This document shows, one piece after another, positions 25,690 through 34,261 of a stretch of 64,000 bases of DNA. The stretch is from Rhizobium leucaenae USDA 9039. GTDB lineage: Bacteria > Pseudomonadota > Alphaproteobacteria > Rhizobiales > Rhizobiaceae. The position numbers were made by a program, and so were the translations under genes. How positions within the stretch are numbered: the first letter of the stretch is position 1; every line of letters starts with the position of its first letter. The notes under the pieces are model-generated. The model saw only the letters and a list, made by a program, of their open reading frames with translations. It was not told where the DNA came from and made no database searches. The stretch lies in the NCBI RefSeq assembly GCF_000426285.1, contig NZ_AUFB01000003.1, forward strand, positions 248,001 to 312,000, given 5' to 3'.

Positions 25690-26085
25690 TTACGCATATC
25701 GCCCATTTCTTTGTATTACCTCGATCTTGTAGCCATCGGGATCGGTGACGAAGAAGAACAGCGCGAAAAGTTTTCCATCACGATTGAGTTCAACGATCTT
25801 GCCTGGGTTCAGGCCAAGCTTGGTGAAGCGCGCGTGCTCGTCCCGAAGTTCATCCACCGAAACCGCAAGGTGGCCGTAACCTTCCCCGAGCGCATAGGGT
25901 TCGATCCGGCCCTGATTGACAGTCAATTCCAATTCGAAACCGGTCTCGGCATTGCGCAGATAAATCAGCGTAAAGGTCGGAAAGACGACGCGATCGACGA
26001 CTGCGAGCCCGAAAGCTTTCTCGTAGAAATCGACCGAGCGCGCTTCATCGAGGATGCGGATCATCGAATGGATCATTTTAGCCAT
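25690..26085 (-). CDS. gloA: Glyoxalase I (lactoylglutathione lyase), VOC fold
   Basis: The product has 131 residues when started at ATG 26085, nine bases after GAGGGGG; ATG 26094 touches that site. It converts the hemithioacetal of methylglyoxal and glutathione to lactoylglutathione. The four metal ligands of the family are present: His in MIHSMIRI, Glu in FELELT, His in GYGHLAVSV and Glu in YKIEVIQ. Length and the short loops fit the Ni-dependent class. It stands alone and is convergent with the PRC-barrel gene. Confidence 0.85.
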   Translation of the reverse strand: MAKMIHSMIRILDEARSVDFYEKAFGLAVVDRVVFPTFTLIYLRNAETGFELELTVNQGRIEPYALGEGYGHLAVSVDELRDEHARFTKLGLNPGKIVELNRDGKLFALFFFVTDPDGYKIEVIQRNGRYA

Positions 26086-26188
26086 GGGTAGCATCCCCCT
26101 CGTTCAATGCGGCCAAGTTCTTAAAAATGACCTTTGCCGGTGCGAAGCGGCTTTTGGGAAGATCGTGCTCCGAAGCCGCCAGAGCAAA

Positions 26189-26938
26189 TCAATGCGATTG
26201 TAAGCCGATTTTGCGAGTGACGGCGGTTTCGATCAGCTCCATGCCGTCATAGATCAGCACCGCCATCAGGCCGACGATCAGGCCGCCCTGCAGGATGAAG
26301 GCCGTGTTGTCGTTGATCAGCCCGGCGATGATGACTTCGCCGAGCCCCTTTGCCGCAACCGTCGAGCCAATGGTGGCTGTGCCGATATTGATGACGGTGG
26401 CAATCTTCAGCCCTTCAATGATCAACGGCAGCGCGAGCGGTAGCTCCACCCGAAACAGCCGCTGCCAACCGTTCATGCCCATGCCGTCGGCAGCGTCGAG
26501 CACGGAAGCGGGCACTTGCTGCAACCCGGCAACCGTGTTTTCGAAGATTGGCAGCAGGGCATAGAGGAAAAGCGCGATCAGCGTCGGCACTGCGCCAAAA
26601 CCAGTCGTGGAAATGGCGAGCGCCAGCACGGCAACCGGCGGGAACGTCTGCCCGGCATTGGCGATCGCTCGCGACAGCGGCAAGAAATCGGCACCGCTCT
26701 TGCGGGTGACGAAGATGCCGCCGAGGACGGCGAGAACGCCGCTGGCGGCGATCGAAACGATGATCAGCTCCATATGGCTGATCGTCAGACTCACAAGGCT
26801 GTTCTGCGTATAGATCGGCGATGCCCCGAACTTGGTGAGCGGTGCCAGGATCGGCATCAGCCATTCCGGCCGGAACAGCAGCACCAGGAGCAGCGCCAAT
26901 GCTAGGAACCGGAAGATATTGGCGGTCAGAAACTTCAT
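26189..26938 (-). CDS. yehW: Osmoprotectant ABC transporter permease (YehW-like)
   Basis: The product has 249 residues and six membrane helices, with the permease coupling motif NAGQTFPPVAVLAL and GFGAVPTLIALFLYALLPIFENTV typical of the OpuC/ProW branch. The start ATG overlaps the ATPase stop (ATGA). It is the last gene of a binding protein-permease-ATPase-permease operon whose order and lengths match E. coli yehZYXW (OsmF system), a low-affinity betaine-type importer. The substrate in this organism is inferred. Confidence 0.85.
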   Translation of the reverse strand: MKFLTANIFRFLALALLLVLLFRPEWLMPILAPLTKFGASPIYTQNSLVSLTISHMELIIVSIAASGVLAVLGGIFVTRKSGADFLPLSRAIANAGQTFPPVAVLALAISTTGFGAVPTLIALFLYALLPIFENTVAGLQQVPASVLDAADGMGMNGWQRLFRVELPLALPLIIEGLKIATVINIGTATIGSTVAAKGLGEVIIAGLINDNTAFILQGGLIVGLMAVLIYDGMELIETAVTRKIGLQSH

Positions 26939-27882
26939 GCTTTGCGGCCCAGCTCGATCAAATGCCGCATCGAAATCGAGCCGACAGGCATCTTGCTGTC
27001 GTCTTCCACGGCAGCCTCTTCGGCACCCTGCCAGATCATCGCCGCCAAAGCGTCGCGCAGATTGAGCGTCTGCGGCAGGCTGTAACCGAGCCCCGGTCGC
27101 GGCGGCTGCATGCTTTCCTTGAGCGGCAGCAGCGACATCAGCTTCAGCGCCCGGTCTGACGTGCCGGTCAATTGCTGCACGAAGGGATCGGCCGGCTCGG
27201 TCAGGATCTTCCCCGGTTCCGAACATTGCAGCAGCTTGCCTTCGCTCATGACTGCGATCTGGTCGCCGAGATGAAAGGCTTCGTCCATGTCGTGGGTGAC
27301 GAGAACGATGGTCGTGCCGAACTGCTTCTGGATCGCCAGAAGATCGTCCTGCGCCTTGCCGCGGATGACCGGATCGAGCGCGCCAAAGGGTTCGTCCATC
27401 AGCAGCACTTCCGGTTCGGCTGCGAGCGCGCGGGCGACGCCGACGCGCTGTTGCTGGCCGCCGGAAAGCTGGCTCGGATATTTCGCCGCGAAAGTGCCGG
27501 GATCGAGATGGAAGAGATTGAGCAGTTCCTCGACGCGCCGGTCGGTGCGCGCCTTATCCCAGCCGAGTAGTTGCGGCACGGTGGCGATGTTCTGCGCCAC
27601 CGTGCGATGCGGAAACAGGCCATGGCCCTGGATGGCATAGCCGATGCGGCGGCGAAGCTCGGTCGCCGGCACACTCATGACATCCCGGCCGTCGACCGAA
27701 ATCTGGCCGAGGGTGATCGGCACCAGTCGGTTGATCATGCGCACCAGCGTCGACTTGCCGGAGCCGGAGGTGCCGACGATGACGGTGATCGTGCCCTTTT
27801 CCATGCTCATGCTGACATTGTCGACCACGGTGGCACTGCCGTAGCGCTTGGTCACGCTCTTCAGCTCGATCATGGTGGTCAT
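26935..27882 (-). CDS. yehX: Osmoprotectant ABC transporter ATP-binding protein (YehX-like)
   Basis: The product has 315 residues. Walker A GTSGSGKST (about 37-45), Q-loop YAIQGHGLFPH, signature [15 protein letters not shown], Walker B VLLMDEPFGALDP and the switch His in VTHDMDEA are all present. The last ~75 residues extend beyond the ABC core and may be a small regulatory domain, as in OpuC ATPases. It is coupled by four-base overlaps to permease genes on both sides. Confidence 0.9.
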   Translation of the reverse strand: MTTMIELKSVTKRYGSATVVDNVSMSMEKGTITVIVGTSGSGKSTLVRMINRLVPITLGQISVDGRDVMSVPATELRRRIGYAIQGHGLFPHRTVAQNIATVPQLLGWDKARTDRRVEELLNLFHLDPGTFAAKYPSQLSGGQQQRVGVARALAAEPEVLLMDEPFGALDPVIRGKAQDDLLAIQKQFGTTIVLVTHDMDEAFHLGDQIAVMSEGKLLQCSEPGKILTEPADPFVQQLTGTSDRALKLMSLLPLKESMQPPRPGLGYSLPQTLNLRDALAAMIWQGAEEAAVEDDSKMPVGSISMRHLIELGRKA

Positions 27883-29045
27883 GCGTGTTGTCCCCGGATG
27901 CTGTCGATGACCGCATCGAGGATGACGGCCGATGAGAATGCGAGAAAGACCGTCGGCACGGCGCCGAGCAGCACAAGGTCATTGGCGGTCTGGCCGATGC
28001 CTTGGAAGATGAAGAGACCGAAGCCGCCGCCGCCGATCAGCGCAGCGACCGTGACGAGACCGATCGCCTGCACCAGCACGATGCGGATGCCCGTCAGGAT
28101 AACCGGGAAGGCGAGCGGCAGATCGATGCCGGTCAGGATCTGCAGGCGCGTCAGCCCCATGCCGGCGGCGGCATCGCGCACGGAAGGGTCGACGCCGGTC
28201 AACCCGACCACGGTGTTGGCGACGATCGGCAGCAGCGAATAGATCACCAGCGCCACCAGCGCCGGCGCCACACCGATGCCCTTGACGCCGATCGCAGCGG
28301 CGAAAGGCACATGGGCGGCGATATAGCCGAGCGGTAGCATCAGGATGCCGAACAGCGCCAGGCTCGGGATCGTCTGCACCAGGCTCAACGCCCGCAGCAC
28401 GACGGCGCGGATTCGCGGCTGCCAATAGCAGAAGACGCCGAGCGGCAGCGCAAGCACGATGGCGATGGCGACGGAGCCGAGCGACAGGAACACGTGGCCG
28501 AGCGCCTCGTTCCAGAACTTGTCGGCATTGTTGGCGTATTCCTTCATGATCGAGAGATTGTCGAGCAGACCGGATCTGAGAATCACGCCAAGGATCGCGG
28601 CATAGAGAGCGAGTGCGGTGACACGAAGCCATGGCGTCAGCTGCAGCTTCACAAGCGCATCGGAGATCACCAGCCCGATGACGGCGAGCAGCACCCAGAA
28701 AGAGCCGCCCGGCGTAATTCGGGCGACGGTGCTGCCGGCAGGCGTAGCCGCGGTCGAGACGAAGCCGAGTGTGACGATCAGAAGGGCAATGGTAAGCGTG
28801 GCGATGCCGAGGCGGACGAGCTGGTTGCGCAGGAAAAGAGCGGCGAGGGCGGTCACGATGAGAAGGACAAGAAGCGCTAAGGCGACGGGCTGGGCGAGGA
28901 GCTGCGTCAGCAATTGCGGCTTGCCGGCGGCGATACGGTTTGCCTTGACGATGATGAACGGCATCGACGCCGCTGCCAGGATGCCACCGGCCACAAGCAC
29001 CACTCCGAGACGGTCCACCCTGCGGACCGCGAGCGCATCTTCCAT
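27879..29045 (-). CDS. yehY: Osmoprotectant ABC transporter permease (YehY-like)
   Basis: The product has 388 residues. I start it at ATG 29045 (GGAG five bases upstream). The N-terminal ~170 residues add about five extra membrane helices before the ABC permease core (LGHVFLSLGSVAIAIVLALP onward, then SLVQTIPSLALFGIL). E. coli YehY has the same extended form and length (385). The pair of unequal permeases flanking the ATPase gene is specific to the OsmF type of operon. Confidence 0.87.
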   Translation of the reverse strand: MEDALAVRRVDRLGVVLVAGGILAAASMPFIIVKANRIAAGKPQLLTQLLAQPVALALLVLLIVTALAALFLRNQLVRLGIATLTIALLIVTLGFVSTAATPAGSTVARITPGGSFWVLLAVIGLVISDALVKLQLTPWLRVTALALYAAILGVILRSGLLDNLSIMKEYANNADKFWNEALGHVFLSLGSVAIAIVLALPLGVFCYWQPRIRAVVLRALSLVQTIPSLALFGILMLPLGYIAAHVPFAAAIGVKGIGVAPALVALVIYSLLPIVANTVVGLTGVDPSVRDAAAGMGLTRLQILTGIDLPLAFPVILTGIRIVLVQAIGLVTVAALIGGGGFGLFIFQGIGQTANDLVLLGAVPTVFLAFSSAVILDAVIDSIRGQHA

Positions 29046-29170
29046 CAAGCAAGCTCCGCCAGCGAGTGATCCCAAAACCAGAAAGTGGTTCTTAGAGAGG
29101 ATCATGCTTCATCAAAAATCATGCGGCCCCACTCTATCAAAGCGGAGCCGCGGGCGTGACAGGTAAAGTC

Positions 29171-30079
29171 TTACTTCAGGAAACCATTTTCCTTGAGGTA
29201 GGATTCGGCCACCGACTTCGCCGGCTCGCCGTCAACCTGAATGCGGCCGTTCAGCTTGCGGAGCACGTCGGCGGTGAGGCCCTTGAAGATCGGAGCGAGA
29301 ATTTCCTCGATCTTCGGATTGGCCTTCAGCACGGCTTCGCGGATGATCGGCGTCGGCGCATAGACCGGCTGCACGCTCTTGTCGTCTTCGAGAACCGTCA
29401 GTTCAGCCGCTTCGATGGCACCGTCCGTGCCGTAGACCATGGCGGTGTTGACGCCGTTGGTCTGATCCGCGGCAGCCTTGATCGTCGCTGCCGTGTCGCC
29501 GCCGGAGAGCACGACTTCCTGGTCGGGCTTGATTTGGAAGTTGTAGGTCGTCTGGAAGGCCGGCAGAGCCGCCGGCGAGTTGACGAACTCGGAAGAAGCC
29601 GCGAGCTTGACCGGGCCGCCGCCGGAAACCCATTTGCCGAAATCGGACATGGTCTTGAGTTTGGCCGGACCGGCGACGTCGTTGCGAACGGCAATCGCCC
29701 AGGTGTTGTTGGCGGGCGAGGGCGTCAGCCAAACGATCTTGTTGGCGTCGTAATCGAGCTTCTTGGCCAGATCATAACCCTGCTGAAGGTTCTTCCAGGC
29801 CGGATCGTCTGATTTGTTGAAGAAGAAGCCGGCATTGCCGGTATATTCGGCGTAGATGTCGATTTCGCCTGATGTGATCGCCTTGCGCAAAACGGGCGTC
29901 GTGCCGAGCGCGATGCGGTCCTGCGCCTTGATGCCGTTGGCATTGAGCGCGGCGAAGATGATGTTGCCGAGCAGCGTGCCTTCGGTATCGATCTTCGATG
30001 AAACCACGACGTCGGCCGCGCTTGCGCCACTGGCGACGAAAGCCGCTAGCGCGGCAGCGAGTGCGAACTTCTTGAACAT
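29171..30079 (-). CDS. osmF: Osmoprotectant ABC transporter, periplasmic binding protein (OsmF/YehZ-like)
   Basis: The product has 302 residues with a signal peptide cleaved at ASA-AD near residue 22. The mature protein begins VVVSSKIDTEGTLLGNII, the usual QAC-binding-family start, and includes GEIDIYAEYTGNAGFF and GVNTAMVYGTDGAI. It is the first gene of the operon. The ligand could be glycine betaine, choline or another quaternary ammonium compound; the aromatic box cannot be assigned from sequence alone. A LysR-type gene lies divergent, 437 bases away. Confidence 0.87.
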   Translation of the reverse strand: MFKKFALAAALAAFVASGASAADVVVSSKIDTEGTLLGNIIFAALNANGIKAQDRIALGTTPVLRKAITSGEIDIYAEYTGNAGFFFNKSDDPAWKNLQQGYDLAKKLDYDANKIVWLTPSPANNTWAIAVRNDVAGPAKLKTMSDFGKWVSGGGPVKLAASSEFVNSPAALPAFQTTYNFQIKPDQEVVLSGGDTAATIKAAADQTNGVNTAMVYGTDGAIEAAELTVLEDDKSVQPVYAPTPIIREAVLKANPKIEEILAPIFKGLTADVLRKLNGRIQVDGEPAKSVAESYLKENGFLK

Positions 30080-30516
30080 GATCTTTCCCTTCCCGTTGAA
30101 CCGTTGTCTGACGTATCCGTTCGGTTCAAATCCGGTCCCCGGATACGCCCTATATGATTGCGGGCTGAAGAACCCGCATGCGAAGTCCTGTCTGCGTCTG
30201 GGAGATAGCGCTCGCCATCGAAAAATCGATGACACGCCAGTCCGCCACCTGCAGTCGCAGCGCGATTATGACGAGGGCACCCGGCATAAGCGCGAAAATA
30301 GTTTTCTTTTTTCAGGGGTAAGTGCGTTTGTTTTTGTTCCCCTTACCCGTTTCGCTGCCGTTCCGATCTCTTGGTGATCACGATCAGTTTGGCGGCCATC
30401 GAACGATAGTCTCGGCCGTTTTGGCTTGGGATATCTTTTTTCGAGAACACATCATATCGTGCTCGCATGTTGGTTCGGCTGCATGCGTATGGAGGCATGC
30501 GGCAGGCTCGGAAAGG
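30080..30516. other. Divergent control region of the osmoprotectant operon and LysR gene
   Basis: This is an unusually long 437-base gap. It contains the osmF ribosome site (AAGGGAAAG on the minus strand), a short dyad near 30115-30145 (ATCCG-TTCGG and CCGGTCC-CCGGAT elements) and a T-rich stretch around 30300-30340. I see no gene. LysR-type TN11A sites are too degenerate to place with confidence. Confidence 0.45.
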
Positions 30517-31746
30517 ATGGCCGGCTTGTATCTTGGGGCATTGTTCATCGCCGATACGGTGTTCTCGATCGGCTCCGTCAGGGAGACTGCCCGCAGGCTG
30601 TCCTTTTCCGCCTCGACCGTGTCGAGCGCGCTTCGAAGGCTGGAGACGGAACTGGCGATGAAGCTCGTCGAGCGAGCATCGGGCGAGCTTGCCACGCTCC
30701 TTGCCAGCTCGAAGGTGCAAAGGGGCCTCCAGCCGATCTTGTCCGCCATGCGACAACTATCGGCGCTGACGAAGGAGCCGCCCGCACTGCAAGACTATCC
30801 CGAATGGGCGGCCCGCCTGCCGTTGAAGATCGCCACTATCGAACGTTTCCTGGAGGTCGCCGACCAAGGCAGCATTAATCGCGCCGCCCGCCGCCTGCGT
30901 CTCGGTCAACCGCAGCTTTCGCTGCAGATCGCCAATCTGGAAGAACTGCTCGGCTGCCGCCTGTTCGAGCGGCAGGCGCAGGGCTCGGTGCTGACCGACG
31001 CGGGGCGCAAGGTCTATGCCATCTTCGCCGGTATTGCCGAAGCCTGGGACGAGATGAAGGCAACGGCGGACGAGCGCTTCCAGCGGGCGGCACGTGCCGT
31101 ACGCATCGGATCGATCATTCCGACGGGATCGGAAAGCTGGGTGGCCCGCTCGCTTGCCAGCCTCGTGGCGCGCTGGAACATCAGCGGCAACCGCAACACG
31201 CTGTCCTTGATGCTGATGACCGCCGACGATTTGCGCGAGGCGCTGCGGTCCGGTCGCATCGACGTTGCCATCGTCGACTCTGTCTTCGGCCTCGATGCCT
31301 TCGAGCACATGGAACTGGTGGCGACCGACATGGTGGCGATCGCGCCGCCCGGCAGCACGGAACAGACGGTGACGGCGCTGGTCGAAAACCATCCTCTCTG
31401 CGTGCCGAGCCCGCGCACCGGCATCGGCAATGCGGCAACGGCCTTCGGCTATGACAGCGGCGACCGCCGCCGGTTTCGCGGTCGCGACATCACTTCGGCC
31501 GACTCGCTGCCCGTCATCGTCGACCTTGTCGCCAATCACGGCTATGTTTCGTTTCTCGGCCGGGTCAGCGCCGTGCCGATTGCCGACAAGGTCCGGATCG
31601 TCAATCCGGACCAGACTTTGCCGCTCTCCTATCACCTCGCCCACAATGGCCGCCGCGCTTCGGTCGACGCTTGCCGGCTGATCCAGGAGGCGGTGCGGGA
31701 GCTGGTGGGCGGAACGGAAGTCGTCCGAGGATGCCCTGCATCTTAG
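30517..31746 (+). CDS. LysR-type regulator with two helix-turn-helix domains
   Basis: The product has 409 residues, about 100 more than a normal LysR protein, when started at ATG 30517 (GGAAAGG directly upstream). Residues about 8-65 form a first LysR-like HTH (FSIGSVRETARRLSFSASTV, then LRRLETELAMKLVERASG). Residues 104-165 form a second, more canonical one (DQGSINRAARRLRLGQPQLS, LEELLGCRLFERQAQG-VLT-AGR). A substrate-binding-like effector domain follows (about 180-400). It is divergent from the osmoprotectant ABC operon, which is its likely target. The duplication means each dimer could carry four DNA-binding units. Confidence 0.8.
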   Translation: MAGLYLGALFIADTVFSIGSVRETARRLSFSASTVSSALRRLETELAMKLVERASGELATLLASSKVQRGLQPILSAMRQLSALTKEPPALQDYPEWAARLPLKIATIERFLEVADQGSINRAARRLRLGQPQLSLQIANLEELLGCRLFERQAQGSVLTDAGRKVYAIFAGIAEAWDEMKATADERFQRAARAVRIGSIIPTGSESWVARSLASLVARWNISGNRNTLSLMLMTADDLREALRSGRIDVAIVDSVFGLDAFEHMELVATDMVAIAPPGSTEQTVTALVENHPLCVPSPRTGIGNAATAFGYDSGDRRRFRGRDITSADSLPVIVDLVANHGYVSFLGRVSAVPIADKVRIVNPDQTLPLSYHLAHNGRRASVDACRLIQEAVRELVGGTEVVRGCPAS

Positions 31747-31864
31747 GCGATTTCGGATCGGCGGGGGCGCATCCCGACGTCAATACCGGCTGGTGCTTCA
31801 GCGCTGGGGCCATGCGTACGGCAAGAGGCCGTATTTCTCCGCATAACTCATAGCTTTAGCTTCC

Positions 31865-31889
31865 GGAACATGCATTCCTCTTGAGCGTT
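31865..31889 (+). promoter_or_regulatory. EcfG/RpoE2-type general stress promoter
   Basis: GGAAC (31865-31869), 16 bases, CGTT (31886-31889): a third exact match in the window, 91 bases before the His/Tyr-rich secreted protein gene. Confidence 0.75.
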
Positions 31890-31979
31890 TAACTCCACAC
31901 CCCCGCTTGTGCGGGAATGATGTGATCCGGGCTGGCATAGGTATCGCCGGCCTTACGGATGCGTGTAAGGAGAAGAGAA

Positions 31980-32252
31980 ATGAGGATTATCGCAACGGCG
32001 TTAGTAGCGCTGGGTATCCTCGCTTTGCCAGTAACCAATGCTGATGCTCATCGTCGGTACTATCACCATCATCGGCATTACGGTCCCAGTGTCATGATCT
32101 CGCCAGGCTTCGGCTTCTACGTCGGCCCAAGCTACGGCTATCATCGCTACTACTATCGCGACCGCTACTGGCGCGGTGGGGATTATTGGGCATACCGCCA
32201 CGGGTACTATCGCCCTTACTGGCATGACCGCTACTACGATCCCTGGTACTGA
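31980..32252 (+). CDS. Small secreted His/Tyr-rich protein
   Basis: The product has 90 residues. ATG 31980 follows AAGGAGAAG. A signal peptide (MRIIATALVALGILALPV) is cleaved near NADA-HR. The mature ~67 residues are dominated by Tyr, His, Arg and Trp (HRRYYHHHRHYGP, YYRDRYWRGGDYW). I recognise no defined domain. The composition resembles other rhizobial stress-induced exported proteins, such as the BA14K product at 852, and could bind metals or polysaccharide. It has an EcfG-type promoter and a good terminator, so it is probably a real single-gene transcript. Confidence 0.8.
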   Translation: MRIIATALVALGILALPVTNADAHRRYYHHHRHYGPSVMISPGFGFYVGPSYGYHRYYYRDRYWRGGDYWAYRHGYYRPYWHDRYYDPWY

Positions 32253-32290
32253 GCAGGCAAATAGTTAACCCAGGCAAGCGGATAAGATAA

Positions 32291-32320
32291 ACGGCGCCGA
32301 AAGGGCGCCGTGAAAAAATA
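32291..32320. terminator. Terminator between convergent small genes
   Basis: ACGGCGCC/GGCGCCGT with loop GAAAG. On the minus strand it is preceded by T-rich sequence, so it may serve both the secreted protein gene and the monooxygenase gene. Confidence 0.7.
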
Positions 32321-32346
32321 ATTAGTTGGTCGCCGCAGTGAGGGGC

Positions 32347-32646
32347 TCAGACGGGGTTCAGCACATGCACGGAACGCGCCGCCATTAGGTTTTTCACCTT
32401 CTCCCCATAGGCAGCCATATGCGACGAAGCGGCATGTGCCTTGAGCGCCGCCATGCTTTCCCATTTCTCAACGACCACGAATGTATCGGGACCGAACGCC
32501 GGATCGGCGCCTTCGACATCGACAACGGCGGTATATTCGATGCAACCATCCTCGGCGTGTACGGCCGGTACATTCGCCTGGAAGGCTTCAAGCACGGCGG
32601 CACGCTTGCCGGGCAACGCAGTGAGAATGGCGAGAACGTGGATCAT
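32347..32646 (-). CDS. Antibiotic biosynthesis monooxygenase (YgiN-like) family protein
   Basis: The product has 99 residues when started at ATG 32646, with AAAGGAAA upstream. It is a single ferredoxin-like ABM domain: MIHVLAILTALPGKRAAVLE at the start, EDGCIEYTAV, FVVVEKWESMAALKAHAASSH in the second half. Dimers of this fold act as cofactor-free quinol monooxygenases in some species; the true substrate here is unknown. It is transcribed alone, convergent with the secreted protein gene. Confidence 0.85.
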   Translation of the reverse strand: MIHVLAILTALPGKRAAVLEAFQANVPAVHAEDGCIEYTAVVDVEGADPAFGPDTFVVVEKWESMAALKAHAASSHMAAYGEKVKNLMAARSVHVLNPV

Positions 32647-32870
32647 GATGTTTCCTTTGAATGGATAGGATGATGCTGAGGCGAAGTGTCGGATTGCGCA
32701 CAGTCCGTGGTGACCGCTTTGACAAATATCACAAATAGACGGCGATCGAACGCTTGACTTCACTTTGCTGCGGTCGCAATTCTCTATCTAGGCGAGAACT
32801 TTAGAGCGCCGGTCTATTACGGCGTGAATTGTGACGTGAGACTGCGCTTGTAAATCATTTGAGAGGAAAA

Positions 32871-33251
32871 ATGGGGCTTTCCACGCAAGAGCAAATATTG
32901 ATCGAACAACGCGTCACCAATGAAGCGAAATCGGTTGGCGCAGCCTATTTGCTCTGGTTCTTTCTTGGCACTCTGGGTGCGCACCGGTTTTATCTCGGTA
33001 GAACCGGCAGCGGGGTGGCGCAGTTGGTTCTGTTCGTACTCGGCTGGCTTACGACATTTCTCGTCATCGGCTTTGCCCTCCTTGCAGCGCTCGGCATCTG
33101 GTGGATCGTCGACGCCTTCCTGATTTCTGCAATGATTGCCGAACAGAAGGAAGACATCCGGCAGCGCCTGACGAATCAGGCGTTATTGATGAATCAGCAC
33201 GCGGAGCAGGCAAAACGCACCGTGATTTCAGCACATGAGCAGAACGCGTAG
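32871..33251 (+). CDS. TM2 domain membrane protein
   Basis: The product has 126 residues. ATG 32871 follows GAGAGG; an in-frame TTG upstream is not needed. The TM2 domain covers about residues 22-90: AYLLWFFLGTLGAHRFYLGR is the hallmark GxxGxHRFYLG turn, and the second helix ends GIWWIVDAFLI. A short polar tail of about 38 residues follows. TM2 proteins are inner-membrane proteins with no fixed role in bacteria. It is not in an obvious operon. Confidence 0.87.
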   Translation: MGLSTQEQILIEQRVTNEAKSVGAAYLLWFFLGTLGAHRFYLGRTGSGVAQLVLFVLGWLTTFLVIGFALLAALGIWWIVDAFLISAMIAEQKEDIRQRLTNQALLMNQHAEQAKRTVISAHEQNA

Positions 33252-33350
33252 TCGCGTCCGAAGCGGCGCCTGCGACTAAAGGCAAAGTAGTGACATGACG
33301 GTCGACAAACATTAGTGCTTCCCTATATTCCTGAAAACAGGAGGAAGCCG

Positions 33351-33431
33351 ATGTCAAGCGAATGGCCAATGTTCATATTGCAGTCGATCGTGGTTGTTGG
33401 CTTGGTGGGAGCCCTGTTCATCAGGGCATAG
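33351..33431 (+). CDS. 26-residue single-pass membrane peptide
   Basis: An ATG at 33351 follows a strong AGGAGG at 33340-33345. The 26-residue product has a short polar start (MSSEWPM) and one hydrophobic helix (FILQSIVVVGLVGALFI) ending in RA. This is the form of many small bacterial membrane proteins that modulate larger complexes. The ribosome site and composition support translation; the function is unknown. It lies 99 bases after the TM2 gene, with a separate start. Confidence 0.6.
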   Translation: MSSEWPMFILQSIVVVGLVGALFIRA

Positions 33432-33698
33432 CCGCCCCAAACGGTCCACAGCCTAAACTTCTGCCTGCGGTTTCATGACAAGCAGCCCGACCGAACTGGC
33501 GGTCGAGCTGCTGTACGATCCGATCAGGGGTCAAATCCAATCAGATCAGAAATCAGTAAGCTGATGATACTATATGTCAACTACCAATTTTGGGCTTTTT
33601 CGCTTGGAGAAAAAGCCGTTGGCGCCGAAGCAGGCCAGCGGAGCCTGTGCGCCCAATAGTTAGCACCCCTGCGAACCTCATATGAACAGAGCGCCTAG
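33432..33698. other. Structured intergenic region with two strong hairpins
   Basis: Hairpin one is AGCAGC-c-CGACCG, loop AACTGG, CGGTCG-a-GCTGCT (33481-33512). Hairpin two is GGCTTTTTC/GAAAAAGCC (33593-33601 and 33609-33617). They may terminate the small peptide transcript and the convergent HTH-like gene, or belong to an unannotated RNA. No coding frame is convincing. Confidence 0.5.
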
Positions 33699-33914
33699 TC
33701 AATCATGCCCACGCCCACGGTAGTTCGTTGGTACGCCAGCCGCTTCATGGCATTGCGCAAGAGTTTCCAGCCATGCCGCCAATCCATCCGGCACTTTGGC
33801 ATTCCCGGCTTCCATAGCCTCCACCCACGACAGATCGCATTGCAGGGCGCTCGCTAAATTGATCGGCGTCCAACGAATATGCAAAAGGCATTCGGAAAAG
33901 CGTTCTGGGGTCAT
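33699..33914 (-). CDS. Small HTH-like protein
   Basis: The product has 71 residues. ATG 33914 has GGAG eight bases upstream. The segment WTPINLASALQCDLSWVEAM followed by EAGNAKVPDGLAAWLETLA looks like the helix-turn-helix core of a Cro/XRE-type protein, and the length fits a minimal DNA-binding domain. The tail is short and charged. I do not recognise a named family; a regulator of a nearby element is possible but no such element is seen. It lies between structured intergenic DNA and tRNA-Thr. Confidence 0.6.
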   Translation of the reverse strand: MTPERFSECLLHIRWTPINLASALQCDLSWVEAMEAGNAKVPDGLAAWLETLAQCHEAAGVPTNYRGRGHD

Positions 33915-34049
33915 GGATAGTCTCCACGATAGCGTTCACGGGCGGTGCGAAGTCAAGCGACAAAAGCGGCTTAATTTTGAAATCGCAGGCTTAATCGCGT
34001 GACTGCGACCATAATCTATAACAACTTCTGCACAGTTTGGTGAAGAGAG

Positions 34050-34125
34050 TGGTGCCGCTTACGTGACTCGAACACGTGACCCCATCATTACGAATGATGT
34101 GCTCTACCGACTGAGCTAAAGCGGC
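34050..34125 (-). tRNA. tRNA-Thr (CGT)
   Basis: A full cloverleaf can be drawn: acceptor GCCGCTT/AAGCGGC, D-arm AGCTCAGTCGGTAGAGC, anticodon loop TTCGTAA on a CATCA/TGATG stem (anticodon CGT, reads ACG), T-loop GTTCGAGTC, and an encoded CCA end. Confidence 0.95.
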
Positions 34126-34261
34126 ATTCCGGGGGTTCGGTACGGCCCCGCGATTTGCATGGCGCTGATACAGTCAATGCGACGAGATTTCAAGCGCTCA
34201 AATTGCGGAATGACAAAAAAGCGAATGGGCTTATGAAAAAGCAGCGCGTCGTCTACTCCTC

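Noticed and set aside
33432..34125. Possible integrated element beside tRNA-Thr
   Set aside because: No integrase, no repeated tRNA 3' end and no composition change was seen.
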